Below the pieces are notes generated by a model, which saw only the letters and a program-made list of their open reading frames with translations, did no database searches and was not told the origin of the DNA. A program made the translations under genes and the position numbers. Below are positions 18,622 through 28,245 of a DNA stretch of 64,000 nucleotides, in pieces. Location of the stretch: positions 62,001-126,000 of the forward strand of contig JAJFFB010000016.1 in the NCBI GenBank assembly GCA_021776925.1, read 5' to 3'. The stretch is from Planctomycetota bacterium. GTDB lineage: Bacteria; Planctomycetota; UBA1135. How positions within the stretch are numbered: position 1 is the stretch's first letter; every line of letters begins with the position of its first letter.

Positions 18622-21465
18622 CTAGTTCTGACCCTTGAGCCAGCGGAAGATCTGCGGTAGGGCTTGGTTTTCGTGCTGGGAGAGGCCGAAGTCGGGTGCC
18701 ATCTGTTCCAGTGATTGGATCGATCTGTTGTGCTTGCCCTTCTGGTTTGAATCGACCTTGCCCCACTTGTAGAAGATGTAGATCTGCTGCATTCTGGACT
18801 CCCACCAGATGGTAGATTCAAAGCGGGATTTTCCGTCCTTGCGCGCCTCGGAGTCGGCGGTCGCAAGAAGCTCCGCGACCAGCTTCGCGGCCTGCTGATA
18901 GGCGGTGGCAGTGTCCTCGCCGGGCACCTCGATGATGCGGCCGTTGCGGTAGGCGGGAAAGCCGGCTTTGATTTTCACGGCCATTGACTTGACCTTGAGG
19001 TTGGTCGGCCGGCTGGCGAGCAGTTCGTCCAGGATCGGCACCGCGATGCCGGTCTGGCCGAGTTCCAGGTAGCTCTGGATCAGGTCCAGCTTGGCGTAGA
19101 ACAGGTGGCTGTCGGTGAAGCCCTCCTTGCCGCCAAAACGCTCGATGGTGTCCGCCAGCAACTTGGTGGCGGTGGCCATTTCGCCGACGGCGGCGTGCAG
19201 ACGCGATTCGTTAAGCAGATTCGGCCATTGCTGCCGCGGCGCCTTGCTATTGGCGAGATGCAGATATTTGACCGCTTGTTTCTGTGCTTCGAGCAGGGCC
19301 ACCTCGTCGTCGACCGCAGCGGCCGCCTTGTCCTTGTAGTGGCGGTAGATCCCGAAGGAGCTCAGGTTCTGGAAGGCATCGCTGACCGGCAGAGCGGTCA
19401 TCTGGTCGAACTGGGCCAGCGCGTCGCTCTCGCGCCCGAGAGCCAGGTAGGCCTCGACCCGGTAGGCCATCACCGCGCCGATGAAGCTGAATTGATCCGG
19501 GTTGCGCTCTTCGTAGCCGGCGAAGCTGCCGAGCATCTTGTCCCAGGCGCTGAGGTCGCCAGCCAACGCCAGCAACCGATGGGTGGCGCCGCGGTGGTAA
19601 TCGGCGACCGGAACCATGTTGGCGCGCGATTGCTTGGCCTTGGGGGTGGTCGGCGCGTACTGCGGATCGTTGACGTGCTTGTCGAGGAAGGTACTGAAAA
19701 CCTGCAGAGCGCGCTCGGCGCTGCTCGGATCCCAGGCGAACTTCTGAAATTCGCACTGGCCGATCGAAACCACCGCCTCGTCGTAGTAGGGGCTGTGGTT
19801 TTCGATGCGCTGCCATGAGGCGATCGCGCGGTCGAACTGGTTCAGCACCTGGCGCGCCTCGGGGCTGCCGGCGTCGGCGCCGGCGGCTTTCTTGAGGTCG
19901 TCCACCGCCTGGCGCATGTCCGAGCGGGCGGCGCGGACCAGGGCCAGATCGGGGGCGGCAGAGCCGATCGAGGAGGCCGCGTCGAGCGCGTCCTTGAAGA
20001 AGGTGTCGAGGAATGCGTCGCGGGGGTCGGCGTTGCGGAAATTCTCGGCCAGCCTGCGCCATCCAGTGGCCAGATCCAGGTTCAGCTTTTCGACCTCGTC
20101 GTAGAGCTGGAAACCTTTTTGGTAAGCCACCGCAGCTTCGAGCAGCAAAACGTCTTTTTCCAGCGAGCGCGCCAGGTAGAGATAGGCCTTGGCGCCGAGT
20201 TCGTCATCGGCGGGAGCGAGACGCGTGATCAGCTGGCGTAGGAAGGGGGCCGCTTCTTGGTAGCGCTCCTGGAAGTAGGCGCCCTGGCCGGCCTGGAATA
20301 GGATCTCGAGGTCGATTTCGGCGTTGGCTGGAGCGCTGGCAATGGCTTCACCCATCAGCGCGTTGGCCTCGAGCCGCAGGGGACTCTCGGGGTTGGCTTC
20401 GGCGACCTCGCGCAACATGGCCAGGGCCGGACCGATGTTGCCGCTATTGATCTCTTCGGCGGCCACGGTGAGCTGCACCTGATAGCCGGCCTGATTGAGG
20501 GAGACGCGGTTGCTGCTGACCCATTCCTGGAAGGTGCTGGACAGCGCCGGGATTTCACCGCCGCGCCCGGCCTGGGACAGGGCCTGGAACAGGCCGAGGA
20601 AGGCATCCTGCTGGACGGCGCGGCGGGCGCGCAGCTCCGACGCCTGCATGACGCTGAGTGCGTCGGGGCTGATGCCCTCTTCGATGATGAAGTAATAGAA
20701 CTCCTCGGCGTCTTCGATGTTGCCGAGGGCGACGTAACCGTCAGCGAGGTGGCGGTAGGCCATCAGGCCGGCGGTGGACATTTCGCCTGCGGAAAAGGCG
20801 AAGCTGGTCAACAGGTCGATCGAACGCGCGACGTTGTCTTCGCGCTCGACGCTATTGGGCGGATAGAGCACCCCCCAATGAAGGTAGATCAGAGCCTGGT
20901 AGAAGGATGCCGGATAGAGGTAGATGTATTTGGCTCCCTCCTTCACGTCGGGGTTCTGGATGCCATTCCACCACCGGATCAACAGGTTGAGCTGGGTCAG
21001 CCCCTGGCCGAACATCTCTTCGGCCTCGGTGATCATGGTGGCGCGCTCGCCGGGGTCGCTGGTCAGCAGCGGCAGATACGCGTTGAGTTTCTCGGCGTAG
21101 CTGTTGGCAACCGCGCCGAGCTGGCGCTGGGCCAGCAGGCCCTGTTCTCCGCTCGGCTCAGTGGCCAGGAAGTCCATATAGGCGCGACCGGCCTCTTGCA
21201 GCGCGGCGATCTGCTCGGCCGGTCCAGCCGGCCGGCGGGTGACCAGCTCAAGGACCTGGCAGCGCGCCAGCAGCACGGCACTGCGGTCCTCGCGGCTGTT
21301 GGCCTTGGCCAGAGCCTCGTCGAGGACGATCTCGGAGAAGTTCTCGAAGCCGAGCTGACTGGTCAGCTGCAGAGCGAACTTGGCGTCTTGTTCGAGCGAA
21401 GCGCTGCCGCCGTCCTGGGGTGCCAGGAGCAAGGCAGTGGCGAGGATCCCGGCCTGGAAAAACAT
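18622..21465 (-). CDS. large exported TPR-repeat protein (947 aa)
   Basis: Signal-like MFFQAGILATALLLAPQ; many TPR-like helical repeats. Confidence 0.78.
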   Translation of the reverse strand: MFFQAGILATALLLAPQDGGSASLEQDAKFALQLTSQLGFENFSEIVLDEALAKANSREDRSAVLLARCQVLELVTRRPAGPAEQIAALQEAGRAYMDFLATEPSGEQGLLAQRQLGAVANSYAEKLNAYLPLLTSDPGERATMITEAEEMFGQGLTQLNLLIRWWNGIQNPDVKEGAKYIYLYPASFYQALIYLHWGVLYPPNSVEREDNVARSIDLLTSFAFSAGEMSTAGLMAYRHLADGYVALGNIEDAEEFYYFIIEEGISPDALSVMQASELRARRAVQQDAFLGLFQALSQAGRGGEIPALSSTFQEWVSSNRVSLNQAGYQVQLTVAAEEINSGNIGPALAMLREVAEANPESPLRLEANALMGEAIASAPANAEIDLEILFQAGQGAYFQERYQEAAPFLRQLITRLAPADDELGAKAYLYLARSLEKDVLLLEAAVAYQKGFQLYDEVEKLNLDLATGWRRLAENFRNADPRDAFLDTFFKDALDAASSIGSAAPDLALVRAARSDMRQAVDDLKKAAGADAGSPEARQVLNQFDRAIASWQRIENHSPYYDEAVVSIGQCEFQKFAWDPSSAERALQVFSTFLDKHVNDPQYAPTTPKAKQSRANMVPVADYHRGATHRLLALAGDLSAWDKMLGSFAGYEERNPDQFSFIGAVMAYRVEAYLALGRESDALAQFDQMTALPVSDAFQNLSSFGIYRHYKDKAAAAVDDEVALLEAQKQAVKYLHLANSKAPRQQWPNLLNESRLHAAVGEMATATKLLADTIERFGGKEGFTDSHLFYAKLDLIQSYLELGQTGIAVPILDELLASRPTNLKVKSMAVKIKAGFPAYRNGRIIEVPGEDTATAYQQAAKLVAELLATADSEARKDGKSRFESTIWWESRMQQIYIFYKWGKVDSNQKGKHNRSIQSLEQMAPDFGLSQHENQALPQIFRWLKGQN

Positions 21466-21506
21466 GGCAGTGGGGGGGTTAGCTGGGAAGCTAGGGGCAG
21501 TAACGG

Positions 21507-21554
21507 ACGCGGCCGGGAGGCGCCCGGGGGGGGACGCCTTTTTCCCGGCCGCGT
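21507..21554 (-). terminator. compound hairpin between secretin 2 and the TPR gene (terminator or attenuator)
   Basis: Outer stem ACGCGGCCGGG/CCCGGCCGCGT (11 bp), inner AGGCG/CGCCT. Confidence 0.55.
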
Positions 21555-21561
21555 TGGGATG

Positions 21562-24198
21562 CTAGTGGACGACGCCGGCGCTGGTAACATCCGGAGCGCG
21601 TTCGTCCGGAATGATGATGTGGGCGGTCAGCAGCACCACCAGGCGCTGGTAGGACTCGTAGTTGCCCTGGCGCTGGAAGAAGAAGGACAGGATCGGAATC
21701 CGGTTGAGGAAGGGGATTCCAGAAGTCATGTCCTGTTGCTCGATGACCTTGAAGCCACCCACCAGCAGGGTGCCGCCGTCGGGGACGGTGGCGCGGGTAC
21801 GCACTTTTTGCAACTCCAGTTCCGGCAGCATGATGGTCACCGGCGATCCGGAACCCAGCGAGGTCTGGAAGGTGCGGATCGGGCGCTTCAGCGTGGCCAC
21901 GGTGGGGCGCAGGTCGATCGACACCGAGCGCCGGTCGGAGCTGACCACCGGGGTCACGTCGAGGAACACGCCGTCCATGATCACGCGCACGATGGGTGCG
22001 GCGATCGAGGCGGCCTGCGCGATCTCGACGTCGAAGTCGGCTACGTAGCTGACCTGGTTGGCGACGGTGAGCGTGGCACGGGTGGCGTTGTAGACCATCA
22101 GGCGCGGCTCGGTGACCACCTCGGAGCGCTTCGACTTCTCGACCGCGCGCAGGATCATCTGCACCTCGGCGTCGTCGAGCAGCGCCCATTGCATCGACAG
22201 GCCGCCGCTGTTGGTGAGGCCATCGGCTCCGGTGTCGTCGGCGAGGCCGGAGCTGTTGCCATCGAGGAAGCGCGAGCGCTGACGACCGGCGCCGAGGCCG
22301 AGGTCGTACAGGTTCTCGGTGCGGCCGTAGATGTTGACGTCGTCGTCGGCCTCGCGGAAGAAGAAGCCGGCGTCGCCGTCGGTGCCGAGGATGCCGGTCG
22401 GATCTTCGCCGAAGTCGTCGAAGCCGACGTTGCTGCCGATGCCCGGGATGCCCTCGGTGGACTGGTTGCCCAGCCCGCGGAAGTCGATGCCGACGTCTTG
22501 CAGGAAGCTGTCCTCGACCTTGAGGAAGCGCACCTTGATCTCGACCGAGGTGTTGGTCGACTTGCGCAGGTCGGCGAGCAGGTCGCGAATCTCCTGCTGC
22601 TTCTCAGGCTGGTGGTACACGATCAGCGTGCCTTCCTGGATGCTGGCCGAGGCCGGCTCCTCCCAGTCATCGACGCCGAGGATGGTGAGCAGGGTGTCTT
22701 CGGTAAGGAGGTTGGCTTCCTTGTCCTCGTTCAGCGGCTCGGGCTCGAAGTCGATGCCACCGGAGGGCGACAGCTGGATCTCCTGGCCGTCGAAGTCGGG
22801 CAGCGGGCGGATGATCGAGCGTACTTCGTAGCGCCGCAACACGTGGCCGGTGTTGGCCTCTTCGGAGGAAATCACGTTGACCGCGCCGTGCTGGATGCGG
22901 AACTTCAGGGCGCCGCCCGACTGCGCTTCGATGATGTCCAGGATCTGGCTCACCGGCATCGGCTTGGTGAAGGCGAAGTTGACCTGCTTGACGTCGTCGT
23001 CGACGTCTTCGCGCACCGCGCGCGAGACCACGAAGTTGACGTGGGTCAGCGCGGCGAGGTTCTCGGCGACCTCTTCGATCGGGTTGTCGAAGCGCGGCGT
23101 CACCGGAGTGTTCTCGAGCATGCGCCGGATCGCCTCGGCCTCGGGGTCGGCGGCCAATTCGTCGTCGATCTCATCGATCGGACGGCGATTGATGCTGATC
23201 TTTGCCCAATGCGCCTTGTCAAATTCGACCGAGGAAAGGGGCGGCACTGCCAGCGAGCGCAGGTCCTGGAAGGTCTTCTTCCATTCTTCGCGGAAGCGGT
23301 CGGCGTTGCGCCGCTCGGTCTGCTGGTGCCAGGCCTCGTTGGCGATGGCGCGCAGTTCCTTGGCGTCGCCGTTGCGCGGATCGGCGCCCAGGACCTTGTC
23401 GAGCGTGGTGATGGATTTCTGGTAGAAGCCGTTCTCGAACTGGTTGTTGGCTTCGCCGAACAGCGTGCGGATGCGGTTCTCCTGATAGGTACGGCGCGCC
23501 TCTTCTTCGGCTTCGGCTTCGCGCCGCGAAAGCTCGGCATCGGCGCGTCGCGTGGCTTCGGCGGACTGCACGCCGGCTTCGCGGGCCTGCTCGAGCTTGC
23601 CCTGCACCAGGGCCTGGTTGAGGCTGTCGTTGGCGATGTTGGGGGAGAAGCGCAGCGCCTGCTGGGCGGTCAGATAGTGATCGGCCGCGGCGGCGAATTC
23701 GCCACCAATCATGGCCATGTCTCCGTCCTGGATCAGGCCTTCGACCTTCAGTCGGGTGGCGCTCCAGCGCAGTGCCTGCTGCTCGACGACGCCTTCCTGG
23801 TCGAGCCAGCTCCAGCCGTCGCCGCCGAGTGCCGCCTGGGTGCGGCGCAGACCGTCGCGCGCATCCTTGCTCTCAGGATCGAGCTGGAACGCCTCTGAGT
23901 ACTGCTGCATCGCACCGCGGAAATCGTTGCGCTGGAAGCGGTCGTCGCCGAGGGCGACGTAGTTACGGGCCAGCAGGCGGCGTTTCTGCCGGCGGGCTTC
24001 GACGGCGGAGAACTGCGCTCGCGGGTCGTCCTGGACCTGGCTGCCGGCGGCCGGCTCCTGAGAGACGGCGGGGCTGCTGGACGCGGGCTCAGCGGCGAGG
24101 GTCTCCACGCTTTCACCAGGGTCATAGCCCGCGACGTCGGCGCAGGCGGCAACCAGCAAGCAAGGGAGAAGAAGAAGGATCTTCCTGGGATTGCGCAT
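21562..24198 (-). CDS. secretin-family outer-membrane lipoprotein (paralog 2)
   Basis: Lipobox LLVAAC; VPDGGTLLVGGFKV..GIPFLNRIPILSFFF; GIDFRGLGNQ; similar architecture to 11359..14010. Confidence 0.88.
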   Translation of the reverse strand: MRNPRKILLLLPCLLVAACADVAGYDPGESVETLAAEPASSSPAVSQEPAAGSQVQDDPRAQFSAVEARRQKRRLLARNYVALGDDRFQRNDFRGAMQQYSEAFQLDPESKDARDGLRRTQAALGGDGWSWLDQEGVVEQQALRWSATRLKVEGLIQDGDMAMIGGEFAAAADHYLTAQQALRFSPNIANDSLNQALVQGKLEQAREAGVQSAEATRRADAELSRREAEAEEEARRTYQENRIRTLFGEANNQFENGFYQKSITTLDKVLGADPRNGDAKELRAIANEAWHQQTERRNADRFREEWKKTFQDLRSLAVPPLSSVEFDKAHWAKISINRRPIDEIDDELAADPEAEAIRRMLENTPVTPRFDNPIEEVAENLAALTHVNFVVSRAVREDVDDDVKQVNFAFTKPMPVSQILDIIEAQSGGALKFRIQHGAVNVISSEEANTGHVLRRYEVRSIIRPLPDFDGQEIQLSPSGGIDFEPEPLNEDKEANLLTEDTLLTILGVDDWEEPASASIQEGTLIVYHQPEKQQEIRDLLADLRKSTNTSVEIKVRFLKVEDSFLQDVGIDFRGLGNQSTEGIPGIGSNVGFDDFGEDPTGILGTDGDAGFFFREADDDVNIYGRTENLYDLGLGAGRQRSRFLDGNSSGLADDTGADGLTNSGGLSMQWALLDDAEVQMILRAVEKSKRSEVVTEPRLMVYNATRATLTVANQVSYVADFDVEIAQAASIAAPIVRVIMDGVFLDVTPVVSSDRRSVSIDLRPTVATLKRPIRTFQTSLGSGSPVTIMLPELELQKVRTRATVPDGGTLLVGGFKVIEQQDMTSGIPFLNRIPILSFFFQRQGNYESYQRLVVLLTAHIIIPDERAPDVTSAGVVH

Positions 24199-24289
24199 GA
24201 AGGCAGGGGGTATTCAGTTTCCGGTCCGCCGCGGTTGGGGGGCGGCAGGGTCTGCAGCTGCTCGGGGGTCGAGGGCGCTGCGGAAGGGG

Positions 24290-24318
24290 ATTGTGCCGTA
24301 GTCCCCGCAGGGAGTAAA
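24290..24318 (-). promoter_or_regulatory. candidate sigma70 promoter for secretin 2
   Basis: Minus strand TTTACT-N17-CACAAT in the 145-bp gap upstream of secretin 2. Confidence 0.45.
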
Positions 24319-24343
24319 GATGCAAGCCCCGAGGTCTCGTGGA

Positions 24344-25294
24344 TCAGTGTCGGGAGCCCACACCGTCGGCCTCGGGGCCGGGCGGCAGCAGGAGGTCCTG
24401 CCGGCGGGGGCTGCCACATGGATCGAGCAAATGAACGGTCGCGAATCCGCGCATGGCGGTGGTGTCGCGGCTTCGGAAGGCCGGTCGGCCATCCACCAGG
24501 ATGCGCCGCCCGAGGGCGTCGAAGCGCGGGATACTAGTCTGGACCTGGACCTCGGTTTCTCCCTTCGTAAAGGATTCGAGGCGCCACCCGGTCTGCCCCA
24601 GGATTTCTCCGGGGCGGGCGCGCAGCGGGCCGGACTCGGCGCCCTGCGAACCCGTCAGGCTGAGCACCAGGGAGCCGTCTTCTTCCACCGCAAGTGCTTT
24701 CCACACACTGAGTAATGGCACTTGGACCTGGGTTGTGGCAGCTGGGCTGGAGCGCCGCACCGAACGCCCGCTGGGACCCGGCCGCTGCAACACGGCATAG
24801 AGACGGTAGTGGTAGGACTGCCCTTCGCAGCGCGGCAGGTCGACCTGTTCCAGGCCTTCGGTTTGGTGGGTTGCTTCGGGGCGGCCATCCGGATTCCAGC
24901 GCACCAGGCGGTAGCTCAGCCCCTCGACCGGATTGCGCGGATGGGGCAGCCAGTTCAGGCGCACCCCGGCGGCTCCGGCGGTGGCACTGAGGCCTTGCGG
25001 CGGGAATAGGCTGGGGAAGTCCCCCAGAGCAGGGGTGCGCGCCTCGGCCGGACGGTTGCGGCCGAAGACGCCTTCCAGTTGCGGCCCGCCGGCGGGATGC
25101 GCGCGGTCGAGCGCCTGACGGAAGGCGCGCACGTCGAAGGTGCGGCTGGTGGAGCCGGCCCCGGCGAGGATGGCGCTGGCCGAGCGGGCCTCGCCGACCT
25201 CCGGGCGTGGATGCACCAGGATCACCAGGGCCACCGCCAAGGCAGCCGCGGCAGCCAGCAGGCTGACCCCCAGAGTGAGGTGCGCGGCTCTCAT
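24344..25294 (-). CDS. single-TM protein with FN3-like region, GspC/PilP-like position
   Basis: N-terminal TM then soluble domain; ATGA overlap with upstream gene; just before secretin 2. Function inferred from position. Confidence 0.55.
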   Translation of the reverse strand: MRAAHLTLGVSLLAAAAALAVALVILVHPRPEVGEARSASAILAGAGSTSRTFDVRAFRQALDRAHPAGGPQLEGVFGRNRPAEARTPALGDFPSLFPPQGLSATAGAAGVRLNWLPHPRNPVEGLSYRLVRWNPDGRPEATHQTEGLEQVDLPRCEGQSYHYRLYAVLQRPGPSGRSVRRSSPAATTQVQVPLLSVWKALAVEEDGSLVLSLTGSQGAESGPLRARPGEILGQTGWRLESFTKGETEVQVQTSIPRFDALGRRILVDGRPAFRSRDTTAMRGFATVHLLDPCGSPRRQDLLLPPGPEADGVGSRH

Positions 25295-25881
25295 GAAGAG
25301 GCTCCGGCAGGCGCAATGAAGGCCTCGGCCGGCCACACGCGCAGCGCGAGATCGAGCTGCAGCCGCTGGTCGGCGACCTCGCGCAGGTGGATGCGCGCCA
25401 CGTCGGTCAGGTAGCCGCTGTCGGTCTCGGCGGCGAGGAGGTGGCTGAGCCAGGCAAGCACGGTGGCCTGGTCGCCCAGGCAGACCAGATCGAGGACCAC
25501 TGCTGGCACGGCGCTGCCATCGGCCGCGGTGGCCGCGCGCAGCCCCCAGCTGTGGATGTCGAGGCCGAGGTCGCCAAGTTCTCCCCAGCGCTCCAATTCG
25601 CGCTGAGCGGCGGCGGCGCGGGGAGATTTTTCTTCGAGCAACTCAAGGCCGGTGGGCTGCTGCGCGGCCCAATCCAGGGGTGCGGTCGCGGCGTGCGTGG
25701 CGCGCTGCCCCAGACTCTGCTGCAGCCAGTCGAGCTGCGGCTGCTGGATCTTGAGGCTGGAACTCTCGGCCAGCCGCAGCCGTTCAACCCGCAGCGAGCG
25801 GTCCTTCCAGGCGAGCTGCAGACCGAATGCGGCGAGCAGCAGCAGGATCAGCAGCAAGGGATGGCGCAGCGCTGCGGCCAT
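25291..25881 (-). CDS. GspM/PilO-like bitopic protein
   Basis: Short N-terminal TM, then coiled segment and small alpha/beta domain; operon position. Confidence 0.5.
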   Translation of the reverse strand: MAAALRHPLLLILLLLAAFGLQLAWKDRSLRVERLRLAESSSLKIQQPQLDWLQQSLGQRATHAATAPLDWAAQQPTGLELLEEKSPRAAAAQRELERWGELGDLGLDIHSWGLRAATAADGSAVPAVVLDLVCLGDQATVLAWLSHLLAAETDSGYLTDVARIHLREVADQRLQLDLALRVWPAEAFIAPAGASS

Positions 25882-25884
25882 GGC

Positions 25885-26850
25885 TCAGTGGTGCCGCACG
25901 CGGGTATGGATGTCGTCGCTGTCCGCGGCGGAGAGGATTTCCATTTCGGCGATCGGGCCGAACTCGGCCTCGCGTGCGGGCAGGCCGGCGAGCGCGTCGA
26001 GCACCGCCTGACGGCGCTTGAGCAGGCGCTGGAGCGCCACCGGCGGCGCGCCGTAACGGACCTCCTGGAGGGCTTCGGCGGGTTGGGCGGGGCTGCGTTC
26101 CCAGGCGCGCAGGCGTGATTCCTGGACCAGGCTGAGGCCGCTGCCGGCGAGCACCGAGAGCAGGGCGAGCAGTCCCATGGCGCTGCGCCACGGGGCCGCC
26201 CGCTGGCGCGGTGCCGGAGCGTAGACCCCGGGGAACTCGGCATCGAGGGCGGCCAGGCCGGCGCCGGCTGCGGCCGGACTGGCGCCCATTTCCTCGGGCG
26301 GCCGGCGCAGGCGGCGCACCTGGTGGCCCAGACTTTCCAGCAGTTCCTGCACCAGTTCGCCGCCAGGCGCGTCGCCCTCGACGTAGAGCACCGCGGGGAA
26401 GCGCTCTTGGCGGGTGCGCCGCAGCACGTGGCCGAGGGCGACGCGCAACTGGTCCTGGCGCGGCACGGTGCCGGCGCGGCCACGGCCCGGCTGGCCGCGG
26501 TTCCAGTGCAGACTGGCGGCGCGCAGCCATAAATAGAGGTCGCCGCCGTCGATGCGCCCGTGACTCCAATCCCAGTGGGCGGCGGCCACCGCCGGGTGCA
26601 GCAGGCACGGGCGCTGGCTGCGCGGCAGCGGCCACGCCGACGGCAGCGAGGCCCTGCGCACCCCGAGCTGGGCGCTGGCCAGGCACCACGGCAGATTGCG
26701 TCCGGCCGACAATTTACGGTACAGCGCCCCGACCTCGCCTTTGCTAACGACGCCGGCGGCGAGCACCTGCGGCGCGGATTCGGCCATGGCTTCAACCAGG
26801 GCGTAGGCGACCTGGCCGCCGTAGAGATGGAAGCCGAGCGAGCGGGTCAT
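25885..26850 (-). CDS. GspL/PilM-PilN-like protein (degenerate actin-like domain plus TM)
   Basis: Cytoplasmic N-terminal domain, single TM (MGLLALLSVLAGSGLSLV) and short periplasmic tail; operon position. Confidence 0.5.
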   Translation of the reverse strand: MTRSLGFHLYGGQVAYALVEAMAESAPQVLAAGVVSKGEVGALYRKLSAGRNLPWCLASAQLGVRRASLPSAWPLPRSQRPCLLHPAVAAAHWDWSHGRIDGGDLYLWLRAASLHWNRGQPGRGRAGTVPRQDQLRVALGHVLRRTRQERFPAVLYVEGDAPGGELVQELLESLGHQVRRLRRPPEEMGASPAAAGAGLAALDAEFPGVYAPAPRQRAAPWRSAMGLLALLSVLAGSGLSLVQESRLRAWERSPAQPAEALQEVRYGAPPVALQRLLKRRQAVLDALAGLPAREAEFGPIAEMEILSAADSDDIHTRVRHH

Positions 26851-27512
26851 CGCGCGGGCGGGGTCAGGCCGAGGTGGTGCATGCCGATCTGGATGTCCTG
26901 CCAGCAGTCGCGCTTGGCGGCCGGATTGCGCAGCAGGTAGGCCGGGTGATAGGTGGCGAGCAGCGGCGGGCGACCGGGTTTTTCATGCAGTCGTCCGCGC
27001 AGGCTGCCCAGCGGCTGGTCGCAGCCGAGCAGATGGTTGGCGGCGTGGCGCCCGAGGGCAACCAGCAGGCGCGGCTGCAGACTGGCGATCTGCTGCTCAA
27101 GGAAAGGGGTGCAGGCTTCCTTCTCCTGCGCTTGCGGGTCGCGGTTGCCCGGCGGCCGGCACTTGAGGACGTTGGCGATGAACACCTGCTCGCGGCGCAG
27201 GCCCATGCCGCTTTCGATGATCTTGGTCAGCAACTGGCCGGCGGGGCCGACGAAGGGGCGGCCGCTGAGATCCTCGTCGCGGCCGGGCGCCTCGCCGACG
27301 AACATGACTGCCGCGCCGACCGCGCCCTCGCCGGGCACGGTGCAGGTGCGCGTGGAGGCCAGCGGACAGGCATGGCAGCCAGCCACCGCGGTGGCGATCT
27401 GCTCCAGGCCGAGGGCGGCTGGCGGTGCTGGGGGGGCGAGGCAATCGACCCCGAGTTCGCCCAGCTCCTGTTGCAGGAGCAGGGCGGCAGCGGCATGCAC
27501 GGGATCGGCCAT
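26847..27512 (-). CDS. family 4-type uracil-DNA glycosylase (Fe-S)
   Basis: [53 protein letters not shown]. Confidence 0.93.
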   Translation of the reverse strand: MADPVHAAAALLLQQELGELGVDCLAPPAPPAALGLEQIATAVAGCHACPLASTRTCTVPGEGAVGAAVMFVGEAPGRDEDLSGRPFVGPAGQLLTKIIESGMGLRREQVFIANVLKCRPPGNRDPQAQEKEACTPFLEQQIASLQPRLLVALGRHAANHLLGCDQPLGSLRGRLHEKPGRPPLLATYHPAYLLRNPAAKRDCWQDIQIGMHHLGLTPPAR

Positions 27513-27518
27513 GACCCT

Positions 27519-27547
27519 ATTCTTGGCATCGGCAGCCGTCGGCTCAA
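27519..27547 (-). promoter_or_regulatory. candidate promoter for the UDG-PilMNO-like operon, predicted leaderless
   Basis: Minus strand TTGAGC-N17-AAGAAT, then 6 nt, then ATG at 27512. Confidence 0.55.
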
Positions 27548-27561
27548 GAGGGGACTCAGCG

Positions 27562-27590
27562 TTGCCTTTTGCGCCGGAGTGCATTATCCT
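27562..27590 (+). promoter_or_regulatory. candidate promoter for 27611..28237
   Basis: TTGCCT-N17-TATCCT. Confidence 0.45.
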
Positions 27591-27610
27591 TACCGGGCTG
27601 TACGACGGCC

Positions 27611-28237
27611 ATGGCACGCCGAAAGCGCGAACTTCTAGATCTTCTCCGCGAGCGTCCGCCCCAGTCCGGGTCGGCGAAGGGTCCTTCCGAAGACCGCCCG
27701 ACCCGCGCCAAACCGTCCGCTCCCTCTCAAAAACCGGTTTCGGCGCCTCCTCAAAGGCCTTCCACGCTCGCCGCCAAGCCTCCCTCCCAGTCGGGGCGGA
27801 GTGCTGGCTCCAAGTCCGGGGGTCCGTGGGCCTACCTGAAAATCCCCACCTTGGTGGTGGCGGTCTTCGGCCTGGTGGCTCTTGGCCTGGCCATGCCACG
27901 CCTCTTCGGCGGCAACTCCTCGCTCAAGGCGGCCGCGGGCGATCCGCCCTTCGCCATCCTCGCGGCTCAATACGCCAGCAGCCGCAAAGACATCGCCATC
28001 GCCACCGCGCAGGCCATGAAGGTCCAGCTCGGTGACCAGGTGCCGGTCCAACTCATCCGTTACCAGGCCTCCGAACAGGAACTGCTCGAACTCTGGATCG
28101 GCGAAGCCACCGAGGCCATCGCCCTCGAGGCTCTGCTGCTCCGCATCCAGGCCGCCCAGGTCCCGACCGACCGCAACAACTCCCAGCCTTTCGCCACCGC
28201 CCTCATCGATCGGCGGCGCCGGGTCAACGCAGACTGA
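27611..28237 (+). CDS. single-TM hypothetical protein
   Basis: Basic Pro/Ser-rich N-terminus, one TM, soluble C-terminal domain; ATG at 27611. Confidence 0.7.
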   Translation: MARRKRELLDLLRERPPQSGSAKGPSEDRPTRAKPSAPSQKPVSAPPQRPSTLAAKPPSQSGRSAGSKSGGPWAYLKIPTLVVAVFGLVALGLAMPRLFGGNSSLKAAAGDPPFAILAAQYASSRKDIAIATAQAMKVQLGDQVPVQLIRYQASEQELLELWIGEATEAIALEALLLRIQAAQVPTDRNNSQPFATALIDRRRRVNAD

Positions 28238-28245
28238 ACAGAATC

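Noticed and set aside
20749-23898. 1049-aa plus-strand ORF
   Set aside because: Antisense to the TPR gene and secretin 2, which have recognisable motifs; low-complexity R/G/V/D composition typical of GC-rich shadow ORFs.
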